DNA of 64,000 nucleotides, taken from NCBI GenBank assembly GCA_018389105.1, contig JACATO010000604.1, positions 641,213 to 705,212 of the forward strand. Direction: 5' to 3'. The translations under genes were made by a program, and so were the position numbers. Shown one piece after another: positions 13,101-27,456 of the stretch. Each line of letters starts with the position of its first letter. Within the stretch, counting starts at the first letter, position 1. This DNA is from Nautilus pompilius. Its lineage: Eukaryota > Mollusca > Cephalopoda > Nautilida > Nautilidae. Under the pieces are notes generated by a model, which ran no database searches, was not told the origin of the DNA, and saw only the letters and a program-made list of their open reading frames with translations.

Positions 13101-16100
13101 TACCCCTCTATCACTGTCTTCTCTTCCTTCACCTGCTGGCCAAGTTTTATTTAATACTTTGAGGTTTTGTTTCTTTAGTGACTATTAACTAAAAATATTA
13201 AATTAAAAACCTAACCTTTTCCCCATGATGCAGATCTTTGATGATTTGCTTTGTGTTTCAGCATGAGTTTTGGGAAAAACGTCTCAATTCCTTAATGATC
13301 CAACGCAGAAAGATGTTACCACAGTTGATGAACAGGTGGTCAGAGTTCTGATTGTGAACTATCAGCGTTCCAGGTTTAAAGTAAGACTTTATTTTTTTTA
13401 AATATGCAAAAACGCATCTTGTGAGTTTATTAAAAGAATAATGGTTGTTTTAAAGAACAAACATGTGAGCAATAATAATTAATAGGTGGGTATGGTAAAA
13501 AAAAAGTTGAGATTATCTGAACCATGGTTTGAAATTAACTCTCTCTCCTTATACACTGGGTCAGCTTCCAGCCAGTATGTGACAACAGGTGTGAATTACA
13601 ATCGAATAAGAATTGGATATTTCTTGTCTCAGTGTATTAGCCAGAAATGTATTTTAGCAGCTAGTTTAAGCATGTGTTAATCTTGAAACTACTTTTTCTT
13701 TTTGGTCTGTATATACAGGATTTAAACCATGGAGTCGGAACAGAAACCACGATGATTTTGAAGGATATTGATACTTCCTTTGAATTTATAAGGTCAGTAA
13801 GACTGTTCTCACCATCACTGTCAAGGTAGTTTGTCAGAAAAAAAATTAGTGATATTTTAGTTTTGTAAATCTTTTGTTGTACAGTTTTTGCTCTCTAGAT
13901 GTTATGCCTTTTTGAGTTGTGTTAAGGTTCATAGAGTGGATGGCATGTAGGGATGATAAAGAAATTCTGATAATTTTTCATTTACAAAATCTCCATATTT
14001 GGAAAAGTGTTTGTATACTATAATTTGGTTGGAATGGCTGGCAAATATTAGTAAGTCAAAGCATTCTGGAAACTAGATTGCCATAATTATTTGTGCTTAT
14101 TCTAGATGGATGCCAAAATAATAGGGAAATGCTACTTGTGGCCTCACAACACGTACCATGTTTGGCAAGTCAATTTTTACAGTATTGGTCTGATTTGAAA
14201 AATAACTAAAATACAGCACACAGTTACCCTCACAAATTGTACACGAAACATTATTTTAACATGTTTTTTTTTTTTTTATAAAAAGCGTCTTTTTAGTGCT
14301 GTTTTAATTTTGTTGTAGTTTGATCAATCAGACAAGAAACTGAAACTTCTTGATCAAAAGACAACACACTAGAAATCATCTGCATTCTCCATAAATAAAT
14401 TTTTAATGCTGTTTTGCCTTTGCTGACTGTCTTATTTCCGTAGCTATTTATTTTCAGCAATTTCTCTCTCTCCGTAATGATAGAAGATGGCTACCTGATA
14501 CCAACAGAGGAGCAGCTTTCATCCATTGGAGTGGATGCGAACAGTTGGTATCTACATCATTTACAAATGTTTAGTAATACCACTGCTAATAGCACCTTGC
14601 GAAAGTCTGTTTCTTGATATTGGTTCTTCACTCCATTTTACCCTCTCCGTTGCAGGATCAGATATTTCTTTGGTTGTCTGCTCGGAATTGGCAGCTTTTT
14701 TTGACACCATTTGTAACCACACCTTATCTGTATAACCTACTCTACCTGATCTGCTTTACAAAATTAGTACTGCCTGCAAATTTCTTTAAAATGAAACTTT
14801 GAGTTCTGCTGTTAGTGTCAACCTGCCTGGCTTTCCAGTAAGGTTGCCAATTTTTTATTTAAAATCTACAGTATACTTTAGGCATTAGTGGTCCTATATC
14901 CACGGTCATAAAACAACTTTTGCTGCTGACACCATAAAACCCCATTAACTAGGGCTTTATCTAGATTAATTGGGTTTATAACTGAAGAATGTTTTGAAAT
15001 TATACCAAACAGGAACTTTACTTAAATTTGAGCTCTTTCTAATTTGTAGTAAAAAAAAAACCTAACTAGTAACATCTTGATATACTAAAACAATTTACGA
15101 GAACAGTCAATAAATGACACATCCTCTTGTTTTACTTTCCCTGATGACTTAGCTTTCCTGAGAGGCCTGCATCTCTTTGGCTGTATGCAAAGAAAGCCGC
15201 AAGAAGAAAACCCAAAATTTGATGGAGTTTGCTTTTAACTAAGTCTGGAGAACAATGGTTCCTGTTTTCAGTCTACTTATTGATTATTGGTTAGAATGTT
15301 TACTTTACAAATGCATTAAATCCAGGCAGCACACTATAAGAGAACTAAAGTTTACCAGTTAGAAACAGGCATCAGTTTGCTAATTAGGTTATTTACTGAA
15401 AAATCAAACCCTTTGTCCAATTACTAAGGGCTGATTCATAAAATCCAAGTAAATCTGTTTTCACTTTTTTTCACATGCAGGTTGTATGTTTTTCAAAAAT
15501 TCTTTTGATAATACTTCAAAAAAAAAAAAAAAAAAACTCTTGTTGTACCAGCTTAAGGGGAGCGCATTGCGCTACCAGGGTTCGGCTAAACCAACTGACT
15601 CCGCTTCCAGAGATTTGACTGCATTTTAAAATATGCACCCAAGATTGTGAAAAGAGTTTAGGTGGATCTCAGCAATTACTGCTTCGTCTTTGTCAGCATT
15701 AAATACTTCTTTCAGGACAATCATTTATGCTCTCTAAGTAGCTGTTCAGAACCAGCCGATTTCTTTCAACAGGCATTGTCAAAGAGAACCACCTAGTAGT
15801 CACATGTTGCAGAGTTTCGTTCCATTTAAATCTGAATTCGAAAAATGTTAGAAGTCAGCTCTTTTGCTTCAGCTGAAAAGTGATAATATGCTTTTAACAC
15901 TAGTTTCACCGTCAACATCTGGTTTATTATGTATTATCAAGCATGTGAGCGGAGCAGTTGGCTTTATTATTTTGTCGTTTACATCAGTTAAAAGCTTATA
16001 TGCTGATTTATTCTCTCCATTAGCACTATACGATGTCCCTGAATTCAAATCTAAATTGATATTATTTTTTTTTAATGGTTTTTACCAAGTGATTAGATTG

Positions 16101-19100
16101 ATCCTGCCATTTCATCAGTCTTCAAATAAATCAGTTTGTTTTTCATACTTTCAACCTGGGTAGAAATATCTTATACAAATGAGTATTTCGTTTTGATTCC
16201 CTTTGTCAGAAGCATCTTCAGCAACTGAGCCTGCAAGACCAGCAACAAAATCATTTACACTTCTTGAAACTAAAACGTTTTCACTATTATTTCTAGTTGG
16301 CCAGCATCCATGAACATTTCCTTCAATGACTTATTTCTATAGTCCATACTTTGGTAGTTCAACTGGTGTTTTGCCTGTGTGGTGAATTAACGCCAACTCA
16401 CAACAGAAGCATTGTCAGCTTCAGTTTTAGTGAGAATGGTGGAATAGTTGCTTATTTTGAGAAATGCTTTACAGTACCCCTCTTCTGTGTCCTGTTAATG
16501 TGTACTGCTTTGCATCAGAATTACCTCCATGTGTAACACTGAACTCTTCACAACAAATGGTACAGGATGCTATTGACAGGCTAAATCCAATTGTAAGTTT
16601 TCTTTCATTTCTTTAAATAAACACATCAATTTTAACTTTTTTGGTAGAGATGCATGTGAAGAAAGTTTTTTTTTTTTAAGGTCTACAGAATTCGGATAGG
16701 CTAGACCTTCCACCTGAGCTAGTTGAGTTCTGGGAGCCGCTGCTGAAAGTGCTGCAGAAGAATGACGTCATAAAGCATTTGGTTGAAGCAATGTTAATGG
16801 CTTTGTCTCAACAGGACGGACTTAGAAACAGACTTATTGGTGGTTGGTTGATGGTCATCTTTAAAAGTATTGAACAGGCAGGTAGGATCCTCTTACCTGG
16901 TTAATGGTGCATGCATAGCTCCAATGTGGCTGTTGGTTTCTGTTGTCAGATAAACACCTGGGTATTAAAATATACAAAAGATGCTGCTGGTAAATTATGA
17001 CACTCCAAGTTTTTGTTCATACATTTAAGTCAATTAAGAGATTAAAAATATAAATCAGCAGCAGTTTCTTTCTTTTTTTAAAGAACATGACTTGGTAATG
17101 AAATGAAAATTTATTTAAAAGGTTAGCACCAGTAGAAAGGAATGTGTGCTGTAAAAAAGACAAGCTAATGAAATCCCATGATACAACTAACTTGCGCATA
17201 TGACCAGCAGAATGCACTAAAGTTCTGAAGCTGTTGTGATGTGGTTTTCATCTGTCACTATTTGTTTTTTGTAATTGCCATTTGTGTAGTATGTCCTTAA
17301 GGGTTATCTCCATTTGGCATTTTTAAAATATATTTAGAAATTTGAAGTAAAAAAAATAGTGTATAAAATGTTAAGCTAAAATAAATAATAATAATAATGT
17401 TTTTTTTTAATTTTAGTTAACTTTATTTTTATCTACACTTTACCTTTAATTTATTTAGATTCTGTATCATACAAGCCTGCTGACTGCCAAACTTTAGACA
17501 ACTTTAAATGCTGTATTTCATGGACACAGTGTTTCCAGCTTTGCATAAAAATAGGAGTTAATATTTCTATCAGATTAGCACATTGGTAAGATCTTTTTAT
17601 TGTCATTTTTATTAATTTTCTGTTCAAATAACCAACTTTCAAGTGTTTGTTGGTATCTTTTCATTCTACAATTCTTTTAGATTTTAACAAGGAGACAATC
17701 ATTGCAAAGGTTTTTACGTTTGCCTTCACTCAACATTAATTTGATTGACCATCCATCTACTGCTGGCCAGCTAGCTTTTTATTTTTTTAATCATCTCATA
17801 TTGTGTTGCATAAACTAAAAAAGTGGGAGTATTGGTGTCTTTATTTGATAAAATCCTTTCAGAGAGAAAAGTGTTTAGTCCAGTCCTTATTAGATTTAAG
17901 ATCTTGCAACACAATTCAGAATTTCCATATCATCATTGTTTTAGTTTAACTAAGTTATTTGAGGAAGTAGGGAGAGTAAATGCTTACTACTATTAAACTG
18001 AATTGTAGTTCAAAATTAAGAGCCAATTATTCCATTCATTTACAATTCTTTCACTGGAAATTTAGTATTTTAAATCTTAGATAACCAAAGAATTGCTATT
18101 TTTCAAAAGCTCAGATCCCTTGACTGTTTCACTACTAAGTTTTCTCAATGTATAGCATATAAAAGTAGTGGTTTAGGTACAAGTCATGTGGTAAGGAAAT
18201 TGCTACTTAATGAATCAAAATGGCCATTTTACAACACGTTTGGCAGGCCACAACACTGAAACAGCTAAACTAAGTCTGTGTGATTTTAAATTTTAACATA
18301 ACTGAATGAGTATGATTTTTACATTCTTGGCAAACTGCAGATATGTGGTGGAAGAAATCATTTAAAAGAACAATTTGTACTTCAGGATCTTACAAAATAA
18401 CAAGCCAAATCTGTCAAGCATACAGCGAGAAATCTTGAGACAATTGATCTCTGTCTATCTAGAAGAGGAGCTGGACAAGACTGAAGATAATGATGACCAG
18501 ATCTACACAGTCAATGGTAAGGCTGGTCACGTTCTGATCCACTTGCCAGAATTGCTGCTGCCACTGCCAATCAGTTTGTTTTTTTTTTTTTTAAACAAAC
18601 TTCCTTACTGATCAGATCTATACAATTAATTTTGATTGTTGGTTAAATGGCTTACTCCAAAATGAGGTAATATTAGACCTCAGCTAGACAAAATATAAGG
18701 AGATTACCTCAGTCTGTGCTCGCTTTGGCATTTGCTATGCATGCCAACAATGTAAGGAATGCAAATGGGGTTTGTATGGATGGATGCTCAGAATTCTGGA
18801 GATTAAAAATCATGTGCTTCTATTTAAATTTTGTTTGTGCAACAAAAAAGAAAAGCAAACAAATAGCTGAACAGGATAAAGGCTTAGTCTATCTTGCTGG
18901 AAATATCACAAATGCATTTCTATAACCAGTAGAAAAGTAATTTGTGCCGATTAGTTTGTTTTTTTGGAAACTGAGGTATGTTTCATGTTAAAATGCCTGA
19001 AATAAGTGACCACACTCACTGTGTGTGACTAATGCCCACCAATTTCCATGTCTCAAATGGAAAATTATCTTGTTTAAGCAACCTGAACCAATTACCGAGG

Positions 19101-22100
19101 TCTAATGCTTGCTGCTTGGTTTGTGCAACAGTTTAAATGTTGTAGTCTCTAGATTTAATTTTGTTAAGTATCAAATAAAGAATCAATTATGGATTGAGCA
19201 CAAGGTAATTATGCAAAGTAGGTAGATGGGTGGGCTACATGCATGCTTGCTCCTTATTGGTGTTCTTTCTCCCCTTATAAAGTATGGCGAACAAAGGGTG
19301 TTTTACTGTTTACAAGCTTCTCATTAAACTGGCTTATATCTTTTTAATTTATATTTACTGTTTCCAAGTTAAAAAAGAAATGTAGGCATACTTTGACACT
19401 TAAATGTTGTTTTTATTTGTTGACTTATGTGCTACATTACTAGAAAATGTGTAAAAGGTACTTTAACCATGTATAATAGTTATATAGCATGATAGTGAAT
19501 CAGCCGTTACAATAGTAATACCTCAGTATTTTAATTTGAACTGTCCAACAAAACCAACAGAGCATCCAGTTTGTGATTGAGAGGAGCATAAAGGTTCCTG
19601 CAGAATGACTGTGACAGTTTTTTTTTTTTAAAGAAAAAAATCTTCCACTTGTAAATGTCAGATGCTTTCTGCAAAGGGTTACTGAAGACCAGTTTAATAG
19701 TGTGTTGGCTGTCGCTGATGTCATTTCACAGGTGGCTTGCTTCCACTGGAAGACATTAGAAAGGACTCTGAAACCCTTGTGTGTAAGTGACTGGATGATA
19801 CCGCTACTTCACTGCTTTTCTTATTATACTTTCAGATGTACAGACACTCTTACTGCAGGAAAACGGATCAGTTCAATCTGATTTGATGAATTCTCCATGG
19901 CGGGTGTGCACAGGTAATTCATCAACTAATTAGACTGACATTAAAAGAACCACACCCAAAAACCCGCTGCTGCTTTCCTTGAATGTTTCTCAGGAAACAG
20001 AAACAGATTTCTTATTTGTCCATTATACATCACCATTGAAATTTATATGTACACCCTTTTTCAAAAAGATTTTTGATTATGTGTGTAATTAAATGTTCTG
20101 CTGCTGCTAGAGTGTCCATTTTACAAACTGAAAATAAGATGTTTGTACATTTTTTTTCTTTTGTTTGTTTAAATGTTGAAAACTAATTTAAGATTTAGGC
20201 TTGTCGCAGAAATGTTATGGATTTTTAATATAGATATTTAAAAGATTACTGATGAAATTGCTTTTCCTGGTGGAAATCTTAGATGGGTTGTTGGGAGAGG
20301 GGGAGTGTAGGTCCCTTCTGCCAAGACATCTTTCCTAACTGCTGTGGTAGACTTGGCACAGTAAGGGATATTTCCCCTGCTGGCCAAGCTGCTGCCACCT
20401 CCACTCTTCTGATGGGTACTTTTACTTTGTCTACCCTGTTTTCCTGCAAGTTTTATCCAACCATTTAGATTTTATCAGTTGGAAAACCTTCAAGGGTTAG
20501 TTACGTTTACGAGTCCAGACCTTATCTCCAAAGCTCTTCTGCTTAATGAGTTTGTGGCTATGACGACAACTCTATTTGACTGTCCGCCTTGTGAAACCGA
20601 AAAAATGTGGTTGGTTTGTTTAATTTTGAGCTGCTTTAAAACAACAACCTAGGCCTTTGTTTCTACAGATGCTGTGGAATGGGACAATTATCCAATTGGT
20701 TTACTGCCTAATCAGACCTTGACTTACACAAATTTGGAAATTTGTGATGCAATGGAAGATTACATTCAGCGAGACTGGGTTTCATTGGAGAGAAATGATT
20801 TGGTATGTACTGCTTCTATTTTTATAGAATTTTTTTTTTTTTTTCAGAATTGGGATGGATAAAGCTCTTCTTTTTCTTTTTTTTTTGTTTCCCTTAATCA
20901 TTAATGCGAGTCATGTGCCAGTGGTTGGTCACCTTTTTCTTGAAGGTAACCATTCCTTAAATATGGATGCCAGACTTGCTTACAGCTGGGGGATTACAGA
21001 GGTGTGACAGAAAAAGAAACTCTTACTTTGATCTAAAAGAACTAGAAGATTTAGGCCTAATATTATATAAATCTGATGGGGGGGACCCTTTTAATAAAAA
21101 TAGAATGCATTGACAAACTTTTGCACAAGTCTACACACAGAACTCCATGTTCACTGCCTGTCTTTTCCAAATTCTTTTCTTGGCTGTTTTTTTTTAATCC
21201 CTCATCACCAGCCAGTAGCAGCAGTTGTACATTATGGTATGTTACTAAGCTACTCTGTGCAATTTTTTTGATAGGAGGAAAATTGTAAGTGATGTCTACT
21301 GTAATTTTATGGTCTGTCTGTCTGCCAAAATTTGTTAACCTTTAGAGCATGAAGTTAAATGCTAATTTGGTGGTGATGTTGGCAGACATTCATTTCTAAC
21401 ATTAATTTTCTTAAGTTTTTAAAATTTAGCTTAGTTAACAAAGAAGCAAGAAGACATTTTACAGCTTATGCAAGGACTCCACTCGATATGCTTGTCCTGC
21501 CTTGTTGTTTTTGGTGCTATGGTTGAGGATATCCCACGAGTGCTCATTAGATGAGTTCATGTCTGGTGATTGGCAAGGAGATAGTATTGTGATGCTTTGA
21601 CACTTGTTCCATCTTGATCATCCAGTGACCTGAATCTCACCCACACCATGACAGACTCGTGAATTCTTATGCTGGGTGGTGACAACTATACACAACCACT
21701 CTAGTATTGTGAAAAACTGGGCTCATCAGATAAAAATTCTATTGTTCCAAGAGGAGGAGGGGGGGCATGGTGGTATCTGCTTTGCTCTTCAATATTTGCC
21801 TTATGCTGTGGAAGTAATGTCTTTTGGTTCTGGTGGACATCTGTGTACATCTTATCACATCTGTAGCTGATCATTAGAGGTTGGTTTTCATGCTCCTCAC
21901 AGCACAAAATTTGTTCTGTTTGCTTTGGGCATTCAGAATGTATGAATTTGCATGGCTTCTCTTAAACTAGGCAAATGGCCTATTAACAATTAACAGAATA
22001 TTTGGGGTCTGGAAGATCTCTTTCTGGTTTGTACCCTTGTACCACTGCCCAACTATGCACCTCTTTTCAAAGTTTGTCATTTCCCATAAATCTTTAGTTT

Positions 22101-25100
22101 GTAGGATGTGAGGCTTTTTCTCTGGCTTCTACATGTTCTTATAGCTTGAAATAATTTGCTTATCTGTGACTGAAATGTCCTCAGGTGGTATTTGTTTACT
22201 TTTGTCAAGTTTATTTGTTTTGTATACTTCAGCCAAGTTATGGACAAGGTTTGTGAAAGGGAGACAACCAAAACTGCGGTGAAATGGCAGTTCAGAATTT
22301 TTCTCACCAACACAGGGACTGTAAGGTTGCTTAACCATGACTCAGGAAAATAAGTCAGGAATAGATAGCATTAGCCACACACACATTGATAGATGGAAAT
22401 AAAATTTGTGCTGCACTTTCCAAAAAAGAGCTTTTTAATTGCTAAAGTTTTTTTCTGTTTACAAAATTTAAACTGACTAGTAGATTTGGGTTATGATAGC
22501 AATTTTAAATGATACTTTAAGCTTCTCTTCCACTGTTTACTAATGATACTGTAATGCCACAGTTGATTTGCTTCATAGACAAAGCAAAAATATTTTAGCT
22601 CATATCTACTTAGTGCCTAGGATAAATGTTGCATTTGACCATGGTTTCTGCATGTGATAATACCATGACAAAACCAGAGTAGATAGTTGGCTTACTAATA
22701 CCCAGAAAACTTGTGGTAATCTATTGTATATAGTAGTAGTAGTAGTAGGTGAGTCCTTTACCAAGGGTGCCAGAAAGCTAGTTGTGACATGTAATTCTGA
22801 GAGAGCATCACTTAGCCTTAGCCTGATAGGATGGCTTTGACTTTCCAGTTTAAATAAAACTACCTGTGAGAGATCTAATCCCTCTGGTTTAGGAACCTGC
22901 ACAAGCTGTTTGTGGGTGATGCATGTGTCCTCTTAGAAACGCTGGTCTTAAAATATGAATATTTTATAAACTTGTTTTCATTAATGACTGTTGCTACATT
23001 ATCTTGTGGTTTTTTTCTATTTGTTAGTTGAAAAAACATTGCTGTTCTAAGACTTGAGCTTTTGGCTATGAAGTTTTATTCATAAATTTAATTTCATATG
23101 ATTTCTCATGTTGGTAGTAAATCAAATCTCAGAATAAAATCACTTTTGTAGATGTACAGAGAAAAATTCACCCCTCTTTAGTACAGAAAGACAGCTAGAC
23201 AATGAATCCAGATAATTTTAACATACTTTGATACTAATTATGATTCAGTTTCATGCTAAGATGACAAATACTAAATTTTCACATGGTCACATCAATACTT
23301 CGTCAATCGCCAGCTTATATTGTTTTAGCTCTTTTGAAGTAAAAACAGAAATAACAGTAATGCCAAAAGCTGCACCTTTGCGTCTTTCTACAGCAGCTTC
23401 CTGTTTTAAGAAAAGAAATGCAATATCATTCTGTTCTATTTTTAATGTTGTATGACTTGAAATTTCTTCTGTGTGGCAGGTCTAGGTGTCTGACTAGAAT
23501 AATAAGGAAGTTTTCTATTACATATAACTGGAACATTTAAACGCACGAAACTTTCATTGAAAGGCATCGTCTCATTTTTGCATTTTTTTTTTTCTTACAA
23601 AGTTTGGTTTTGCAACCTGTCTTCAATTTTTTCTTTCCTTATGGTGCTTTACAAATTTTGTAGCTCTTATTAGGTTTGTCAGAAATCAGTTGCTTCCCTC
23701 TAGTGTTGATCTAAATTGACCAGCCAAGTTCAGCATGGTTAAACTTTGTATATCTAACAGTTTTGTTAGATTAACAACTCTTTTTTTCCCCTACTCCTTT
23801 ACTTATTAGACCAGGAAGCTAAAGTGATTTGGTTCAGTCTTAACCTTTCTCATGTTCCTCAATAATTGACTATAGACTAGGAAGAGTTGTCTTCTAAAAC
23901 TAGGTTACAATTTTACATTAATTTTTCTTGTTGTTGCCGTTCTGTTCCGTGTCACTTGATGAATTAGTACTTTGGTGTATGACAGCTGGCTTTGTGGGGT
24001 CTCATCACCCTTTAACAAAGGGCTAATGCCTCGTCAGATGGGCGGTGTCTTAGATTTTTTTATTTAAAAAAAAAAAGCCATTATTATAAATAGCATTTGT
24101 GATTAGTTACCTGAAATTTAAAATAGTTTATTTGCAGTTTATCCTTTTTTCAGGTTTTGGGTTTTGTCATAACATTTTAATTAGTTCAGGTATATGAACT
24201 GCATTTAGTCATTTTTATTAAAACTGAGTGGCCTAAAGATAGCACACTGAACAGCCACATGGGACTACCACATCCCTTCCCATGTGCTGACATTACATAC
24301 ACTAGTGAACAACAAGCAACAAAAAAAACTTCTAAAAGTGCATTGGTTTATATTTTAATTCCATATCCCTTGTACATTTTCAAAAGTTCCCTTAAACTGA
24401 GTGACTCACTAATTTCCAAATATGCTGCTTGCTGAAATTTAAGGTGTGGAATAATATAATAGATATATAATGAAGGATTCTCTCTCATTTTGTTTTTTCT
24501 GTTTGTCTTCCTCTTTTTCATCTCCCTCCCATCTTTTTTCCCTGATGGTTTGCTCTCTCAACAAATTGAAGTTGAGGTACATGTGGTCTTTCAGAAAGTG
24601 TTGAGAAATTCCTGATTGAAAAAAACAAAAATAATTGTATAAGATCTATGCCCCTGCTGCTTATTTTCTGAAGATGCCATACAAATTTTTTTAAGTTGAA
24701 AATTGTCTAGTTTGGAGAGGAGTGGGTTTCTTTCTTGGCAAATCTGTCATTCTGACTTTGAGGTCTTGACAACATCTCTCAGAAACGAGCTGAGAGTGAG
24801 AGTGGTGTGGGGCATCTGCCCTGATGATTGAACAAGTAGTCTGGGTATGGTTTGGGGCTCAGTGGTCTAGGTGCAAGCCAGTTGAGTTATCAGCAGAGCA
24901 TCTACTCCAGTATCTGGAAAACCCCTACTAAAACTTCTCTATGGGAGATAACCTGGAGAAACTCTTGGCTAAATCAGTACAGAAGAGTGAGAAGAAACCA
25001 TATCATGGGAGGTTTATCAAACCACCTTGGATCCCATTAGAAACCAAACTCAGGCCATCATCCACAAAAGGCTGACAAAAAATTTTTTCAGTTCTGATAC

Positions 25101-27149
25101 AAATCTTGTTTGTTCTTTGCTGGAACTGACCACAGTACAATAATAAGATGGACTGTTTAAGTGAAGTTTATCTAGAAACGTCTATTAAAAAAGATTAGTT
25201 GATTTAATCTATGTAGTAGCTGGTATCTTGAGGTTGTACTGGCTGAGTCAGAATATCATGGTCTGGAGGAGAGGATTTTCATTATATTCTGTGTTGGGAA
25301 TAGTGGTCCAGTGGTAGACTGCTAAGGTCAAGGACTGTACTTGTAGGGAGCTTCCTTGGTTTTACATAGGAGTGATTTCTTCTCTCACCAGCTGGCCGAA
25401 TGGCTTCCCTCCCACATCCAAAAAAAAAGCCACCACAAAACAATTTTAGGAAGGATTTCTGTCATAGCGGACAAGTGCAGCACAGTGCTTCCTCATTTGA
25501 GTTGTCTCCATTGTGGACATTAGCATATGAAAAAAGAAAATTATGTTCTGATGAGTCTGACATTAAGGTTGGGAAACATCCTGGTTCACTTTGCTTAAAC
25601 TTTTGAACTATGGAGGATCTCTGTGATCATGACTGGCTTCTAGACGAGATAATTTACCCGTCAAAATTTGAAAAAAATTTCATTTTAAATTTCGGGTTTT
25701 TTATTTTTTTAAGTGCATTTATCTTATTTTTCCCCAATTGACCGGCAACATGTCCCAGGCAAAAAAAAAAATTGTAACTGGTCCACCAGGAATAAAGGGA
25801 AGTAAAATGGCTACTTCACTATGTGAAGGTTTAGCGTCAGCTATGAATGAATTCCTTCCCTGCAGGGAACTGTTACTGCATTCTGATTCGTTGGGGGCAC
25901 ATGAATTCCAGCAGTTGACAGAAAGACACTTTATGGTATTGGTGTGATTGCCCACTTCAGTTGTTTTCCTTAAGGAACAAGTAGCTTAGTGGAGATGACT
26001 AATGCTGATAGCATTGCAAGTGAGAGAGTATGGAATGTGAAATGTACATGCTGACCAACCACCAACCAGAATGGTTCCTGCTGCAGTCGCTATAAAGACA
26101 CTTTGTGCTGATAATTTGGAATGTAGACTAATCATTAAATATTATCTTCAGTGAACAGAAGTAAAAAAGACTAGTTATTTTATTGGTAATTTTAAACTTA
26201 CTGGACTTGGACCTGTATTTAACTAATTACTAATTAATTTAAAGAGCTAGATATTCAGCCATTTTAGTTCATTTAATTTGTTTACTTTGGAGGTGTGGAG
26301 AACTGTCAATTTATCATCTTTGTCTGGTAAAGTAACAATGAAATTTTGTTATATAAACAATTGGTATTTTTAATAAATTTTATTACTTCACAAAAACATC
26401 TGGAAATTTAAAGTTATGCCCGACCACACCCTTCTGTTGCCAAACTGAATAATCTCTGGCAAAATCCAGTCTACTATCACTCATTCACTACCACACTTAT
26501 ATACTGTATTTGTTTATTTAGGTTTAACTTGTTTAAACAACTTAAAAGATTACTGCCAAGATTTCATTTAAATTTCAAAACCGAATTAGATTACATACTA
26601 CTAAATGTTCTGTTTTTTTTGGTCATCTTTAACTGCAGTGTTTGTTAGTAGTAGTGATGTCTAAGGACTGATATGGAGAAGTGATTAGTAACTACAGTAG
26701 GTGGGGAGGGCTTGTTTTGTCTTTAGGGTTGCACCCTGCCAAATCTTAAGTACAAGCTGTTTCAAGGAAGCCAGGACTTTGCATCTCATGTTTAAAGGAA
26801 GAAAAGGGCCTTAAAGTTTTATGGCAGAGTCGGTCACCAAACCAGTGAGTTAATCCAGCTGGTTGCCTCAGAAAAACGAAACAGTCCAGTCCAGTCTCTC
26901 CGTGGGGGTATTACCAAAAACTCACTTCGATGTCTACTTAGTCTGTCTTCAGTGGGAGCTTTGTAGTGTCTTCCACATTGTCGTTCTATGATTGTGTACA
27001 GTTACTGTGCAATCTTTCCTTTTTGTATGCTTCAGAATCAGTAGGATGAGAAAAGTGACAGTGAGACCAGTGAGGATGAAGCAGATGGCCACTACACTGC
27101 CAAGATACTACAATTTCTTTTTAAAGAGAAATTTGAGAACCAAACTTAA
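7119..27149 (+). CDS. LAS1L: LAS1-like pre-rRNA ITS2 endoribonuclease
   Basis: Las1 is the HEPN-family nuclease that, with Grc3/NOL9, cuts ITS2 of pre-rRNA in the nucleolus during 60S ribosome assembly. Supported exons: 7119-7153 (ATG; MSLPIEVPWFS), 9615-9707, 11154-11294, 11884-11956, 12181-12291, 13262-13380, 13719-13792, 14458-about 14547, about 16689-16881, 18386-18516, 19836-19913, 20669-20802 and 27045-27149 (stop at 27147). The first five join to ELYSNDVQKQKHALSRVTAW and, from residue 115, LGIPEWLITLRHEIVHGELP. That carries the HEPN Rx4H motif (R125, H130). Later parts include LPPELVEFWEPLLKVLQ, YPIGLLPNQ and the acidic tail SDSETSEDEADGHY. The 7119 ATG was chosen because it gives the VPW start typical of Las1 and the right splice phase. 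Oddities: exon 13262 shifts frame after HEFWEK and exon 18386 shifts frame after its first codons. Each is repaired by one extra A in an A-run, so either assembly error or decay is possible. The 14458-16689 junction is unresolved; a 27-base exon-like piece at 16566-16592 may belong there. Confidence 0.85.
7351..7757 (+). repeat. C-rich minisatellite in LAS1L intron 1
   Basis: About 15 imperfect units of about 24-26 bases start some 200 bases after the exon 1 donor. The typical unit is a run of 5-7 C, then TACTAAT or TACTAAC, AGTAATGGTAACT. Some units are shortened or fused. Each unit holds a branch-point-like TACTAAY, an AG and a GGTAA. Confidence 0.9.
13024..13150 (+). mobile_element. tRNA-derived SINE-like copy
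   Basis: A box-A-like TGGCTAAGGTT is followed by a box-B-like AGTTCAAATCC about 30 bases on. Next comes a GTCGG...GGCTTGGCTTGG stretch shared with the better copy at 31323. It lies in a LAS1L intron. Confidence 0.5.
15600..16540 (-). mobile_element. Decayed hAT/DUF4371-like transposase fragment
   Basis: Minus-strand fragments in broken frames include LQHVTTRWFSLTMPVERN (about 15755-15815) and NDFVAGLAGSVAEDAS (about 16209-16260). The TRWxSL motif is typical of hAT-related DUF4371/ZMYM-type transposase proteins. Frames are full of stops and no ends were found. It sits in the LAS1L intron where the exon join is unclear. Confidence 0.4.
21470..21910 (-). mobile_element. Decayed Tc1/mariner transposase fragment
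   Basis: Minus-strand fragments contain FLSDEPSFSQY (first catalytic Asp region), ESVMVW, and SPDMNSSNEHSWDIL (the SPDxNxxEHxWD motif carrying the last catalytic acid). The first and last motifs are closer than in an intact element, so the middle is deleted. No terminal repeats were found. Confidence 0.6.
25290..25440 (+). mobile_element. Possible tRNA-like SINE fragment
   Basis: TGGTCCAGTGG matches the pol III A-box consensus at all fixed positions. A clear B box is not visible, so this is a weak call. Confidence 0.25.
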
Positions 27150-27456
27150 AAAAAAATACATAGCACTACATAAAAACGAAACAGTTTAATAACTACTTTT
27201 AAAGCCTTTTGAGTTTAAAGTCGTAGGACTTGACTGGTTGTATGCTATGCTACCACAAAATCAAATGACAACATATTCTTTTGCATAACTGAACTGCAAG
27301 GTACCAAAGGTGGTTGAAATATGGAGAGGTTATCCTGTATGTAAGACTTTAAAATGGTCTTTTTATACACACAATGTATCTGTTGGCATAGTTACATGAA
27401 GTCAGATTTAATTTTGCCTAAATTTCTTAGTAGATACTTTATTCTTTTATTTATTA

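Larger units (their letters stand above)
20803..27044 (+). other. LAS1L last intron (6.2 kb)
   Basis: The exon ending at 20802 has a GTATGT donor. The final exon begins after CAGTAG at 27044. The intron carries a Tc1 relic and a SINE-like copy; the rest is AT-rich with no supported exon. Confidence 0.6.

Noticed and set aside
15535-15615. Possible tRNA-like sequence with GCGCATTGCGC
   Set aside because: No acceptor stem or standard A/B box spacing could be drawn.
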